Shown piece by piece: positions 47,726 through 58,119 of a DNA stretch of 64,000 nucleotides. The first letter of the stretch is position 1, and every line of letters begins with the position of its first letter. The notes below the pieces were generated by a model, which was given only the letters and a program-made list of their open reading frames with translations, did no database searches and was not told the DNA's origin. This DNA is from Camellia lanceoleosa (Eukaryota > Streptophyta > Magnoliopsida > Ericales > Theaceae), in contig CM045758.1 of assembly GCA_025200525.1 (NCBI GenBank), positions 1,612,001 to 1,676,000 on the forward strand. Reading direction: 5' to 3'. Made by a program: the position numbers and the translations under genes.

Positions 47726-48604
47726 ACTGCAGGAAAAACTAAAGTATTTTCTTCCTTATTAAGGCTAAAAGATGAAGAGGAATTTGTGTGGACAGTAGAG
47801 CATCAAATTGCTTTCGAAAGTATCAAAGCCTACTTGGCCAACCCTCTAGTGTTGATGCCACCAAAGGGTGATAAGCCCTTAAAGTTGTACATAACTGCAG
47901 CGGAAGATTCATTGGGAGCTTTCTTAGCCCAAGACAATGAAGAAGGCAAGGAGCAAGCTGTTTATTACCTTAGTAGGTTTTTAAATTCTTATGAATGTAA
48001 ATACTCAGCTGTAGAAAAGTTGTGCCTTGTATTGTATTTTGCTGCAATGAAATTAAGATGTTATCTTTTGCCTACAACTGTCTTGGTAATTGCAACCACA
48101 GATTTGGTTGAGTATATGTTATCTAGACCTATGTTGAGGGGAAGAATTGGCAAATGGATATTAGCCTTATCAGAATTTCATTTAGAATATGTTTCCCAAA
48201 AGGCAGTGAAAGGACAAGTTTTAGCCAATTTTTTGGCAGACCATCCATCTCAAACAGAAAGCCAAGAGATAATGGAACTTGGCATGGCTAGTGTTGAGCC
48301 ATGGCAAATGTGGTTCAATGGATCAAAAGGCAATGGCCTAGCTGGAATTGGTATAGTGATTAAGTCACCACAAGGAATAGAAACCACACATGGTTTCAGA
48401 GTGGATGAAATTACTTGTTCTAATAATCAAGCTGAATATAAAGCCTTAATAATGGGATTGGAAATTCTTATTGGACTACAAGTTCATGCAGTTGACATAT
48501 TTGGAGATTCTCAATTGGTGGTTAACCAAGTGAAAGGGATTTTCAAATGTCAAAGTATAAGCATGTTGCCATACTATGTTGTTGCATTACATCTGCTTTC
48601 TTAA
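47726..48604 (+). pseudogene. Outer element RT thumb, RNase H and second archaeal-type RNase H
   Basis: Frame 2 continues the RT from before insert 2. First comes the gypsy RNase H block: PLKLYITAAEDSLGAFLAQD, AVYYLSRFLNSYECKYSAVE, GRIGKWILALSEFHLEYV, ANFLADHP. A second RNase H-like domain follows: WQMWFNGSKGNGLAGIGIVI, NNQAEYKALIMGLE, DIFGDSQLVVNQV. A dual RNase H with an archaeal-type copy is a mark of the Tat group. The first catalytic Asp of the second domain (usual F-D-G-S) is Asn here. A TAA stop at 48602-48604 sits at a Gln position between RNase H and integrase. No frameshift is seen. Confidence 0.92.
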
Positions 48605-50068
48605 TTTCAAATAGCAAACGTAACTCATGTCCCAAGATTCTTGAGTAATAGAACTAATGAAGTGGCTCAGAAAGCTTCGAATTTCAAGAGAAAGGATAAT
48701 GCTCAAAGGGACATAAGCCAAACAACATATCAGAAATTAATACCACCCTTGAATAAAATGACTGTGGTCCTGGAAGTCAATCATAATGACTTGTAGGAAC
48801 AAGATTGGAGGCATCCAATAATGCAGTACTTGGCTGGCCCATCCTCGAAGGCCAACAGAAAAGTTAAATTGCAATCTATGCAATATATCATATACGGTAA
48901 TGCTCTCTACAAAAGGGGGGGAGATGGTTTATTGTTGGAATGTTTAGGCCCAAAAGAAGCATTGACAGCTATGGCTGAGGTTCATGAAGGCATCTGTGGT
49001 GCTCATTAGCCTAGTGTGAAGATGAGGTGGTTGCTTCGAAGGCATTCTTACTATTTGCCAACTATCCTTAAAGACTGCATAGAATATGCAAGGGGTTGCC
49101 AGGCATGTCAAAAGCATGGCACGATCAGGCATGTGCCCATAACTGACCTGCATGTAGTAGTAAAGCCTTGGCCATTTAGAGGATGGGCCATGGATATGAT
49201 GGGGAAAATACACCCATCTTCTTCGAAGCATCATTGTTTCATTTTAGTGGCCACTGATTACTTCACTATGTGGGTCGAAGCTAAGCCATACAAGGCTGTA
49301 GACCAAACTGAGGTTATTGGATTCATTAAGGAGTTAATCCACAGATTTGGTATCCCATAGACTATAACTGTTGATAATGGGACTGTGTTTGATGGGAAAA
49401 TGGTAAAGTCTTTTGTCGCAGAATTTGGAATTAGCCTTGTTAATTCCACCCCCTATTATGCATAAGCCAATAGTCAAGCTGAGTCATCCAATAAGTCCTT
49501 GAAAAAGGGAATACAAAAAGTTGTGGAGGACAATCCTAGGGATTGGCATAACTTGTTGTTGGATGTATTGTGGGCTTATAGAACTTCTCCAAGGTTAAGC
49601 ACAGGAGTCACTCCTTATGCCTTAGTATATGGGCATGATGCAGTGTTACCTGTGGAAATGAATGTTAAGTCCTTGAGGGTAAAATGCCAAGACCAGTTAA
49701 ATCCTGAGCAATACCATCAGAGTATGTGCTTGGAATTAGAAAGCATAGATGAAGCTAGAATTCTGGCATTAAATAGCATTCTTTTTCAAAAGAAGAAAGC
49801 AGCCAAAAATTATAATAAGAAGGTCAAACACATTGGCTTTGATGAATGTGATTTGGTTTGGAAGACAATACTCCCAATAGGAATTAAAAGCCATAAGTTT
49901 GGAAAATGGTCACCTAACTGGGAAGGACCATATCAAATTCATAGAGTCCTGCCTTTTGGAGCATACCATTTGAGAAATTTGAATGGATATGTACATCCCA
50001 AAAAGATTAATAGCAGATATTTGAAGCCTTATTTTCCAACCATTTGGGAAACACAAGGAATAAAATAA
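48605..50068 (+). pseudogene. Outer element integrase, in one frame with four stops
   Basis: Frame 2 carries the zinc-binding HHCC region (VHEGICGAH...GCQACQKHG, about 48977-49116). The DDE core follows with Asp in GWAMDMMGKI (about 49180-49209), Asp in ITVDNGTVFDG (about 49364-49396) and Glu in NSQAESSNKSLKKG. The C-terminal part has WAYRTSPRLSTGVTPYALVY and KWSPNWEGPYQIHRVL, ending at TAA 50066-50068. Stops are TAG 48794-48796, TAG 49007-49009, TAG 49358-49360 and TAA 49463-49465; at least three replace conserved Gln codons. The enzyme would insert element DNA into chromosomes. It is non-functional here. Confidence 0.95.
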
Positions 50069-50255
50069 ATACTAAGTACAAGAACACAAGAATACTCAAA
50101 TGATAAAACAAGAGTTTGTTTTTTCATAAAGAATTAAATACATTCCGTCATAAATTGGCCCAGAAATCATTACATTGCCTTAGTTGTTCTTTTACAACAG
50201 ATGTTCTAGTTTTAAAGGATGAAAACAACTGAATGGCTGTAGTTATTTCTTGCTT

Positions 50256-53200
50256 TCAATCGGCCAGTCCTTGGTTGGTGATCAGCAACTTGGTATCAGT
50301 TCGGGCTAATCCCTGGTTGACTACAGATAACTCCTTCTCAAGTTGAGCGTTCCTCTCCAGTAGTTGAGTACGAAATTAGGAGATAGAGGAATGTTGTTCC
50401 TTTAGCTCTGATATCTCAGCATGTACTGTTGAAACAAAGTCCTGATCTCTGACCAATTTCTCCTCTACAGCCTTGGCAACACGGCAACTATTGATGTAAA
50501 AGTCAATAGTAGTTGCTGCCTGAGATAGATGACTTGAGACAGTCATGCCGGATTGCTCAACAATTTTGCAGCACTGAAGGAAGCCATTCCTTATTATAGG
50601 TCTCTCTAGGGCCTTGGAAGGAATCCTTGAAAAAGATGTCAATAGTTCCAGGCAGTTGTCCAAGTCTATCAGAGGTGTAGAAGGCTTACTACTGGAAGAA
50701 GGACTCTGAAAAATTTCTAGTAAAGAGTCAGCCAAAACTAATGGCTCAGCTTCATCATTGGCTATTGGAGAAGTAGAGAGCATGTCAAGGAGACTGGCAA
50801 GTCTTGCTTCAAAGATATCTACCTCATCTGTGGACATGAGGGGCGCAGAAAGAGTTGTAGTGGAAGGCACAGAGGACTGCATAGGGATAGGAGAGATGGG
50901 TGGAGCATCTTCAGCAGTCTTTATGGTCCTAGCCACCAATAGGTCAAGGGAAGAAGGGCTAGAGGTAGGTAAAGATAATAAACCATGGGTTGGAGAGCTA
51001 CCAGCACCCTCTGTAGGGGAATCAATTACCATCAAAGATGGAGCATCAGTTGGAATTTCCTTAGGAGGAGGGGGAAGAGCAAGGCTCGAAAGAGAACTGA
51101 ATTGAGGTAGATCCAAAGATAAGTAAGGAAGATACAGATTTAATCCAAAGGAAAGAGATGCAGGAATGCTTGGCCTCAAGGAGGGTACACTGAACGTAGG
51201 CCTAGTAAGTGGGAGTATTATCTGAATAGTCCTCACATTTTGCATCTGATCAACTTCAACTGAAACTGAGGGAGTCCTTATTGGAAGAATAGGCTTAGTA
51301 GTTGTTACTGCAAAAGAAGAGATGTAAAGTAATGTCATGTTTCAATACCAAAAATTTGATAAGGGAGAAACAGTAGAAGCATGAAAGAAATTACTTGTTT
51401 CAGAAGTGATAGCAGCAATAGGAGAGCTCCGAAGGGAATAGTGCTCAGCAATATGTTGCCTTATTACAGTTTCCCCTTGGATTGCATCGTCACCGCTTCA
51501 TCTCTTAAATTCTTCTTCTTTGCCTCTTCTCTCTCAAAGACAATGATGGCCTTAGAATGCTCTTGTTCTACTGCCTTAGCAACTGCTTCATGAATAGGGT
51601 CTTCAACCAAATCGGAAGGAGAGACAGTCATCTTCCTTCTCTTTTTTCTATGTATTGGTCTTGCCTGTTCCTTCTCAATTTCTCTCTCTTTATTCTAGGA
51701 TTCAGATTCCTCAGAAATAAGTTCCTCTTTTACTACTCTAGCAACTGTCTCATGAGTGGGATCTTCAATCAAAGGAAAGACAGTCATCTGTTCCCTCTTT
51801 CTCCTCTGTAATGGTACTTCCTGTTCTTTCTCAATCTTTTCTTCTTCAATCTGGGATTCGGATTCCTCAGGAGTGAGTATCAGCTTCCTTTTCTTTTTCT
51901 GCTTTTGTTTGTCCTTAAGAGTAACTAGGGTTTCAGCCCTATTGGGGGATTCTTCTTGTAGAGACCCTGCACCAAGAGGTATGAATGTAAAGGAAACAAA
52001 CAAAAGAGTCTAAGGGGAAACCTGAAAAATACTTACCCCTCTTTGAAGCAGCTCAAGTAACTCTAGCAGAAGAGGATGAGGCTACATAAGTAGTTTTGGC
52101 AGCTGTGGAAAGAGAGAGGATGTTCTCAACTGTGGTTGATTTGGCCTTCGAAGACACTCCTAACCCTATCAGTAAGTCATGAGGGTGTATGGATAGACGC
52201 ACTTCCATATTGGCTGTCCACCAGTTTTGAAATCTTTTTGAGCGGGCGGAAGGAAGGAAGGGACAAATTTGAACTCGCCGATTCTTTCAATAGTTTGAAT
52301 GTTGCTTCTTCCAGTTTTATTTGGGTATTCTCGTGTCTCTGGTCAGAAGATGGACATTCGAGAGACTGTAGAGTGGAATGGGAATCCCCTGAGTGAACCC
52401 AAATTGCCTGGCAAATTGAGAAGGACAGTACACCTCAGCTATACACTTATAAGCTCGAGGGTTTAAAGTGCTAATGAACAGCTCCTTCGGCAGCAAAATA
52501 GAAGCCCACATGCTTTTATGGGGTGGGGTAGAGCACTCTTTATCAGCTAAAAATGTTCGAAGCCAAGCAGGTCCTTTATTGGCATCAAAGAGGCAGAAGA
52601 AGGTAGCAGGTGGAGAAATGGGAAGTTGGTAAAAAAAAAGGTGAAGTAGTAGGCAAAGGAAGCATGATAAAGAACTCTGGCATATTTTTCCCCATAAGTG
52701 CTAGGGTCCTGAACAAGGAATTTTAAGCATTTGGGATGCAAATCAGTGAAGTAAGCAAAGAGCCAAAGTTGGAGCACCCAAAGGGGACCCCCTTGGTTCA
52801 CATCAAGAGGTTTCTCACAAAATTGGGAACATGCTCTATAAACATGGCCTAAGAGGTAAGGAGCCAGGGCTATGCGTTTTTTCAAAACAAGTGCCTTCGC
52901 AAGTGGCGCGAACTCAGGCATAATCCTCTGAGATGATGTACAAAAGAGAAATTTGTACAACCAGTACAAAATGAAGGAAAAAAGTTCTCTATCTCTCACG
53001 GGACCTACCCTTTTATTTTCGGCCTTTACAAAATCACTGTAAGAGGAGTTTAAGGGTGGAAGAGAGAACTTAACAGGGAGGTCTGGATAGCCGAGAGTGA
53101 AAGGAGAGCCAAGGGGTGAAAGCCCTAAAAGATGGCAAATATTAAGAATGGTGGGAGCCATGATACCACACCAAAATTGGAAAAAATTGAAAGCCATGTT

Positions 53201-53653
53201 CCAAAAACAAAGAGCAGCGGGAATCAAGAAAGGGTCTTCAGGAATGATAAACCTGGAAAGACGGAGGGCATCGAGAATGCAGAGCTCTTACAAGTCGTCT
53301 TCTCGCGCAGGTACAACTCTGTCATACCATTCTTCCCATTCAGCTCTCAATGTCGGCTAGCAGCAATGAGGTCGGGTTACCCTCCAATTTCCCAAGTCGA
53401 GCCCTCTTTCGTAGAGAAGAAAATCGTCCTCCAGACGAGGGTATAAAGCTGGAAGTTGAGCAGGAGCCTCTCGAAAGATGGGACCCAAGACGTATTCTTG
53501 TTTGTTGCTATGACGAAGAACGAAGAGGCGGCCGTCTATGGCGCTTGACTCATCAGTTGTTAACTTGGCGATTTCTTCATCAATACATCTTTTCAAAGCC
53601 ATGGTTGGGCTTATACGATCACCAGGAAGCACTTTCAGAGAAGAAGAATCCAT
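50256..53653 (-). pseudogene. Antisense PMD gene of the outer element (spliced, with coiled-coil tail)
   Basis: The minus strand, from ATG 53653 (MDSSSLKVLPGDRISP), reads LRAEWEEWYDRVVP and then a plant mobile domain: FNFFQFWCGIMAPTILNICH, LLGLSPLGSPFTL, PLWVLQLWLFAYF, IAEVYCPSQFARQFGFTQGI, FQNWWTANMEV. Intron 1 (52036-51967) has GTAAGT...TGCAG; intron 2 (51394-51308) has GTAATT...TTGCAG. The middle exon encodes two copies of a Lys/Glu-rich unit of about 60 residues (ESESQIEEEK... and its repeat). The last exon is Ser/Pro-rich and ends in a coiled coil (QLLERNAQLEKELSVVNQGL). Stops TAG 53357-53359, TAA 53288-53290, TAG 51695-51697 and TAA 50376-50378 are at Gln positions. Frameshifts occur in an A5 run at 52549-52553 and elsewhere. 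Final stop is TGA 50258-50256. Confidence 0.85.
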
Positions 53654-54751
53654 TGATAGCAAGCAGCAAGGAAGAGGCAAGGAAGAGGGGGTTAACAAAG
53701 GAAAACGGTTTGTGTTTTGAGCGAGCGAGTAATTTCAAAGCTTGAAATAAAAAGGGTGTTAAAAAACCTTTGTGTCCGGAAGATATATCGCATAATTCCT
53801 TAAAGTACTAAAAGTACAAATACGAAGAGCTTTCTTCAATATTGATACTTTTGGAGGGAAAAACACATTCCAGATGTTGAAGCCAGCTTCAAAGTATAGT
53901 ATTTGGCTTTGAAACCAGATTTTGGCGCAAAAAATCAAATAATAAACGGCTTCGAAACTATCAAGCTAGCTTCGAAGTACCTTCCATACCTAAAGATGTA
54001 AGAATATTCAAGTACTTGTTCACTTCAAAAGGATTGAAGACCTGTTTTAGGTTTCTCAATAAAAGTAATGTCTTTCGAAGTAAAACTTGAGATCCCTTAT
54101 GGATGGGAATTGGTATTCGAAATATCAAAACCAATAGTTGGTTTGTATACATACGGACAGAGATTGTCTTTTGAACTAAAAACAACATGGACTGTTCTTC
54201 GAAGAAAAAATGATCAATTTAAAATTGGTTGATCATACTAACCATGACCATATGTTGGTTATGATTAAAACAAGCTTTAAGCGGTAAGATTGTTAAATTC
54301 GAAGCATTAATTCTAAATGAAAATCAGCAAAAATTGTTAACTATATTCCATGAATTGGAAAGGTTCATTGTTGGTTCTTTTTATTGTTTCATTTAAAACG
54401 ATTGAGTCCAAATTCGAAGGATAAGATTGTTCTGTTCGAAGCCCTGAATTTGCTTTAAAGACAAATGAGGACAAGATCAAACCATACCAAACAAAGAAAA
54501 AATTCTTAGTGGTATTAAAGCAAAAGCAATTACATCGAATGGCCCTATTTAGGTACAAACTCAAGCTCATAAAAATAGGGAATGGAATAAATAACAAGAT
54601 CATGAAATTTAGTCCAATAATGATCAATGAATTTCTATTCTTTCTTTATTCTATCATCTATTTCTTCTAACATTGGCTGCATGAGTTGATGTGCTCTCAC
54701 TTCGTAAAAGAGCTCTTCATCCTTTATTTCGACTACTGTTTCTCTCAATCC
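53654..54751. other. Spacer between the two antisense genes of the outer element
   Basis: A+T-rich, with repeated TTCGAAG words (53943-54430) but no coding signal. It would contain the promoter of the PMD gene and the 3' end of the 381-codon gene. Confidence 0.6.
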
Positions 54752-55897
54752 TCATTCCAATTCGTTTATATCCAAGTCATCCCAGTACGCAGAATCTTTA
54801 TTCTTGAAATCATCGAATTCTTCAATGAAGTTCTCTGCTTCGTACTGGGCATGAACTCGAAGGGACGAGAGTTGGTCTAAAGATTGTGTGGTGGCCATAG
54901 AGGTCCGATGCCAGTGTTGAAGCAATGGAAGTTGGTCCAAAAACATATGAAGCTCTACTTGGGCGAGGGGATTGAGGACATGACCCCGAGTCAGAATATC
55001 ACATGCCCATCGAAGGTTCTTGAAAGGGACTTCGTCCTCAAGAACATTGAAGGGCAAGTGAGAGAAAGCCGCAAGCAGAAGTTGAGCTTGCTTCCGCTCA
55101 GCTGGATTAGGGGAAGGTGGAGGCTTGTAAGGTGGAAAGACCTTATCCGCGAAGAGGGCAAGCCTCAGCCTCTCTGTCCAACAAGGAGTTGGCGGAGGAG
55201 AAGGTATGGAAGTCTCCACTTCAGGAGGAGGAGCAAGAGCAGAAGGAACAAGGGCATTAATATAATCGAGCCAGTCAGAAGAGCAAAGCTTCGCCTTCTG
55301 GGCTAAGAACGATGGATTGTACCCTTGTGCCTCTTCGAGGCATCGGACAGCATGCACTGTCTTTGTAGGCATGGAGGATGTATACCATGCTACAAGCAGA
55401 TTTTCCTCCAAACTGCGTCGATGATCAATGGGCATGTAAGGATAAACCACCGAACTTCGCGCATAGGAAGGGAACTTTAAAGGGTCAATAAACTCGACAA
55501 AGTGATGGTTGATTCGCTCCCTTAAATCACAGTTAGAAGTCCCAGAGGAAGAAGAAGCTACAGCCTTATCCCATGTAGAGGGTTGTGAAGAAGAACTTCC
55601 CATGTTCATATTTGCAACTTTCTGAATCAAAGGATTGAGAGCAGTTTGTTCGTAGTCCAAGGGTGAGTCAGAAGAAGGATTTCCCATGTCCATATTTGTA
55701 AGCTTCTGAATCAAAGGATTAAGGACAATGTGTTCGTAGTCCAATAGTTGATAATTTGCAAAGGCATCCATGACCTGAATATAGAAAGGTGGGTAAGGGT
55801 GGCTAATTAATGCATGAAGGTTCTTTCGAGGAGGAACAACATCATCAGATGACTCTTCGTGTGCTTGATCAATGGAGGAGGAAATTGATTCGGCCAT
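54752..55897 (-). CDS. Intact antisense ORF of the outer element, 381 aa, function unknown
   Basis: It starts at ATG 55897 (MAESISSSIDQAHEESSDDV) and ends at a stop at 54754-54752 without interruption. I do not recognise a family. The N-terminus is acidic and Ser-rich. Residues about 51-78 and 79-105 are a tandem duplication (LDYEHIVLNPLIQKLTNMDM against LDYEQTALNPLIQKVANMNM). A central block has FPSYARSSVVYPYMPIDHRR and ENLLVAWYTSS. A Pro-rich linker (SIPSPPPTPCW) precedes a helical C-terminal half with hydrophobic and Leu-rich stretches and an acidic end (YWDDLDINELE). It lies about 190 bases from the 3' LTR on the opposite strand. It could be a second antisense ORF of the kind reported for Tat elements. 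No signal peptide or membrane segment is evident. Its openness contrasts with the broken gag-pol. Confidence 0.65.
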   Translation of the reverse strand: MAESISSSIDQAHEESSDDVVPPRKNLHALISHPYPPFYIQVMDAFANYQLLDYEHIVLNPLIQKLTNMDMGNPSSDSPLDYEQTALNPLIQKVANMNMGSSSSQPSTWDKAVASSSSGTSNCDLRERINHHFVEFIDPLKFPSYARSSVVYPYMPIDHRRSLEENLLVAWYTSSMPTKTVHAVRCLEEAQGYNPSFLAQKAKLCSSDWLDYINALVPSALAPPPEVETSIPSPPPTPCWTERLRLALFADKVFPPYKPPPSPNPAERKQAQLLLAAFSHLPFNVLEDEVPFKNLRWACDILTRGHVLNPLAQVELHMFLDQLPLLQHWHRTSMATTQSLDQLSSLRVHAQYEAENFIEEFDDFKNKDSAYWDDLDINELE

Positions 55898-56072
55898 TAA
55901 AATGTATCAGTCTGTTCGAATACTAAGCTGGTGGGGGTGTTCAAAAGATTGAAGGGGAGTTAATGCAGATAATGAATGACAGTTGCATTTCTAGAAGAAT
56001 GCAAAGCCCATGCACGTTCTAAGACATGGAGAAAAGGGCTTGATCCACTAATATCACCAAGTATTTGGTATA

Positions 56073-56088
56073 TTAGTGCGGGGGGTAA
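56073..56088 (+). other. Polypurine tract of the outer element
   Basis: GTGCGGGGGGTAA lies directly before the 3' LTR TGTTGG, the usual place for plus-strand priming. Confidence 0.6.
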
Positions 56089-56829
56089 TGTTGGCTACAT
56101 ATTTTGTAAAAGCCAATTACAATTCGACGCGTGGCAGAATAAGGGTAATACAGGAAAGCTAGTCAAGTCTTCAATCCTGATCGTACATGTGGTAGTTAGT
56201 ATTGGTTATTACAAGATCTGAGTAGAAGTGGATCAACAAAGAGAGGCAAGGTGATGTGGCTTCAACGGTTACTCACATTTAAATTCAAATTTAGGAGGGA
56301 AGTCTAACTGCTAGTGATGGCATAGTGGGCTAATTACAAGGTAACATGATCAGCAATCATGGAGGAGCAGTTCAACGGTTGGAAACGCAATTCGATGGTC
56401 ATCCTTGAGAAGGCCCCAGAAAAAAGCCCTAGACTCATATCCAAAAAACTAGTCTTATTATACTTATTTTCCTTTCCCAGTTTTACATTTCCAGTCTTAC
56501 ATTTCCTATACTTTAAATTCCTGTACTGCACTTCGTTCATAGGAGTAGTTTTCAAGTAGATTGTTGCTGTAAACCTCTACGAGGCTGAGTTTGGATCATT
56601 GTAAGTTCTTCATTTTAATGAAATACTTCAACTGTTCTTCATTTGATTGTTATATTGTTTGATTCTCCTAAATCAAGCCACCAATAAAAGTCCTCTTCAT
56701 TGAGGCTAAAAGAACTAAAACACAATCGTCTGATAATTGGTTGGCAATTAATTTTCTGTAAGGACTGATTGATCCTTACTGGCATGCTCGCAATTACAAT
56801 AATAACCTTCGAAAGCCAAAAAGCCAACA
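56089..56829 (+). repeat. 3' LTR of outer element (741 bp)
   Basis: It matches 7436-8183. It lacks the TATAAATAGCGAA segment present in the 5' LTR, and differs at many clustered small indels. Confidence 0.95.
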
Positions 56830-57787
56830 TAAAGTTTAAATGCTATGTTTGTGCAAGTGCAGTGGACCATAGAAATTCTAGAGTTGGAAAAAAAAAAAAA
56901 TTAATGCCACATGACTTTTATAACTTTGTTCACACACACGTTTTATTGGTGGAATAATACACAAAATATAATTAGTATAAAAATTTAAACTTCATATTTA
57001 AAGCAATGTAATGATTTTATCTCACTCTTCATTTATTTGAATGAAAAATATTTTTAAATGGTGGTGAAATGAAGAAAATATTTTTTTTAAATATTTTTTT
57101 TTATATTTAGTAATGGTGGTGAAAGGAAAATGAAGGTGGAGATGGAGGTTGTGGCATGGTGGCTGGACGGTGGCAGCGGTAAAGTGGCCATGATGATAGT
57201 GGTGTGGTGTGGTGTGGTAGTGGAGGTGAGAGTGGCAGTGGAATGTGATGACATTAGTAAGACTTTTGTTCGAAAAATGTTTTTAAAAGTGAAAAACATT
57301 TTTTGCCTATATAAACTTATTTTGTGTTGACCACAAAAATTTTTTTTCATTGACTTTTATTTTTCATTGTACCAAATATCAAAAAATATTTTTTATCCAA
57401 ATAAACGGACAGTAAAATGACAAATCTTTACTAGTTTATACCAAAAAGTGTGTACTGTTGACATATACTCATAGGGTGAACAAGTTCAGCTCTTTATAAT
57501 GTGGTGGGTCAATTTGGATGAAACATGTCATTTTGTTTTAAGCGTAGTTCAGACTCATTAAAAGTAACTAATCAACAACTTAAGATTGATTAAAATTTTG
57601 ATTTGCAGTCCTATTTTTCAAAATGTGTGATCTATTTTGATTTAAAAATTTTTTACATTATTATATATTGAATTGTCTAAAATATTATATTATATTTAAA
57701 TATTTTTAGATTTTAATTCTTTATACATTAGAAGATATATTTAAATAATATATGTTTTGTAAAGGAAGACATTTATAGAACAATTTT
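56830..57787. other. A+T-rich spacer with a GTGG-rich patch
   Basis: No gene. A GGTGG/GTGGTGTGG-rich low-complexity patch lies at 57115-57245, flanked on both sides by AAATATTTTTTT-like sequence (57075-57110 and 57275-57400), possibly a small decayed inverted-repeat element. Confidence 0.5.
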
Positions 57788-58083
57788 ACTCACTATAAGA
57801 AATTAAGGTTTTAAAGACAAATTTTTAGGAACAAAAATAATGTATCAGCAAAAATTATACTTTCAAGGACAAAATGAAAGAATTTAAATATATATATATA
57901 TATATTTAATCATGCTATTACATTTTCTTGACAAATTTATTTGGTTGTAAAAGGATCAGTCACTTTTACCTACAATTTTAGTTGGTCCCTAATAAACCCG
58001 AATCATATATTATTTTATTTTATATATTAATTTTTGAACTCAATAGTTGGGACTATCAAAAAACAAAAAAAAGCATCCAGGTT

Positions 58084-58085
<2 letters not shown>

Positions 58086-58116
<31 letters not shown>
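58086..58116 (+). repeat. (TC)n microsatellite in CACTA 5' leader
   Basis: A CT run precedes AAAATCCCTAATTTC and a G+C-richer stretch (58140-58310) that looks like an untranslated first exon. Confidence 0.85.

Positions 58117-58119
<3 letters not shown>

Larger units (their letters stand above)
7436..56829 (+). mobile_element. Tat-lineage Ty3-gypsy retrotransposon (outer element), split by two nested insertions
   Basis: It is bounded by TGTTGGCTAC...AAGCCAACA long terminal repeats (7436-8183 and 56089-56829). Flanks are GAAAG (7431-7435) and TAAAG (56830-56834), a 5-bp target duplication with one mismatch. The order gag, protease, RT, RNase H, second RNase H, integrase, then antisense genes before the 3' LTR is that of the Tat group of Ty3-gypsy. 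Removing inserts 1 and 2 leaves about 15.2 kb. The coding frames are broken mainly by stops at glutamine codons, so it is not autonomous now. The LTRs differ from each other much more than those of the nested elements, as expected for the oldest insertion. Confidence 0.93.

Noticed and set aside
57130..57330. Val/Gly-rich frame
   Set aside because: Low-complexity GTGG repeats produce it; no homology or gene structure.
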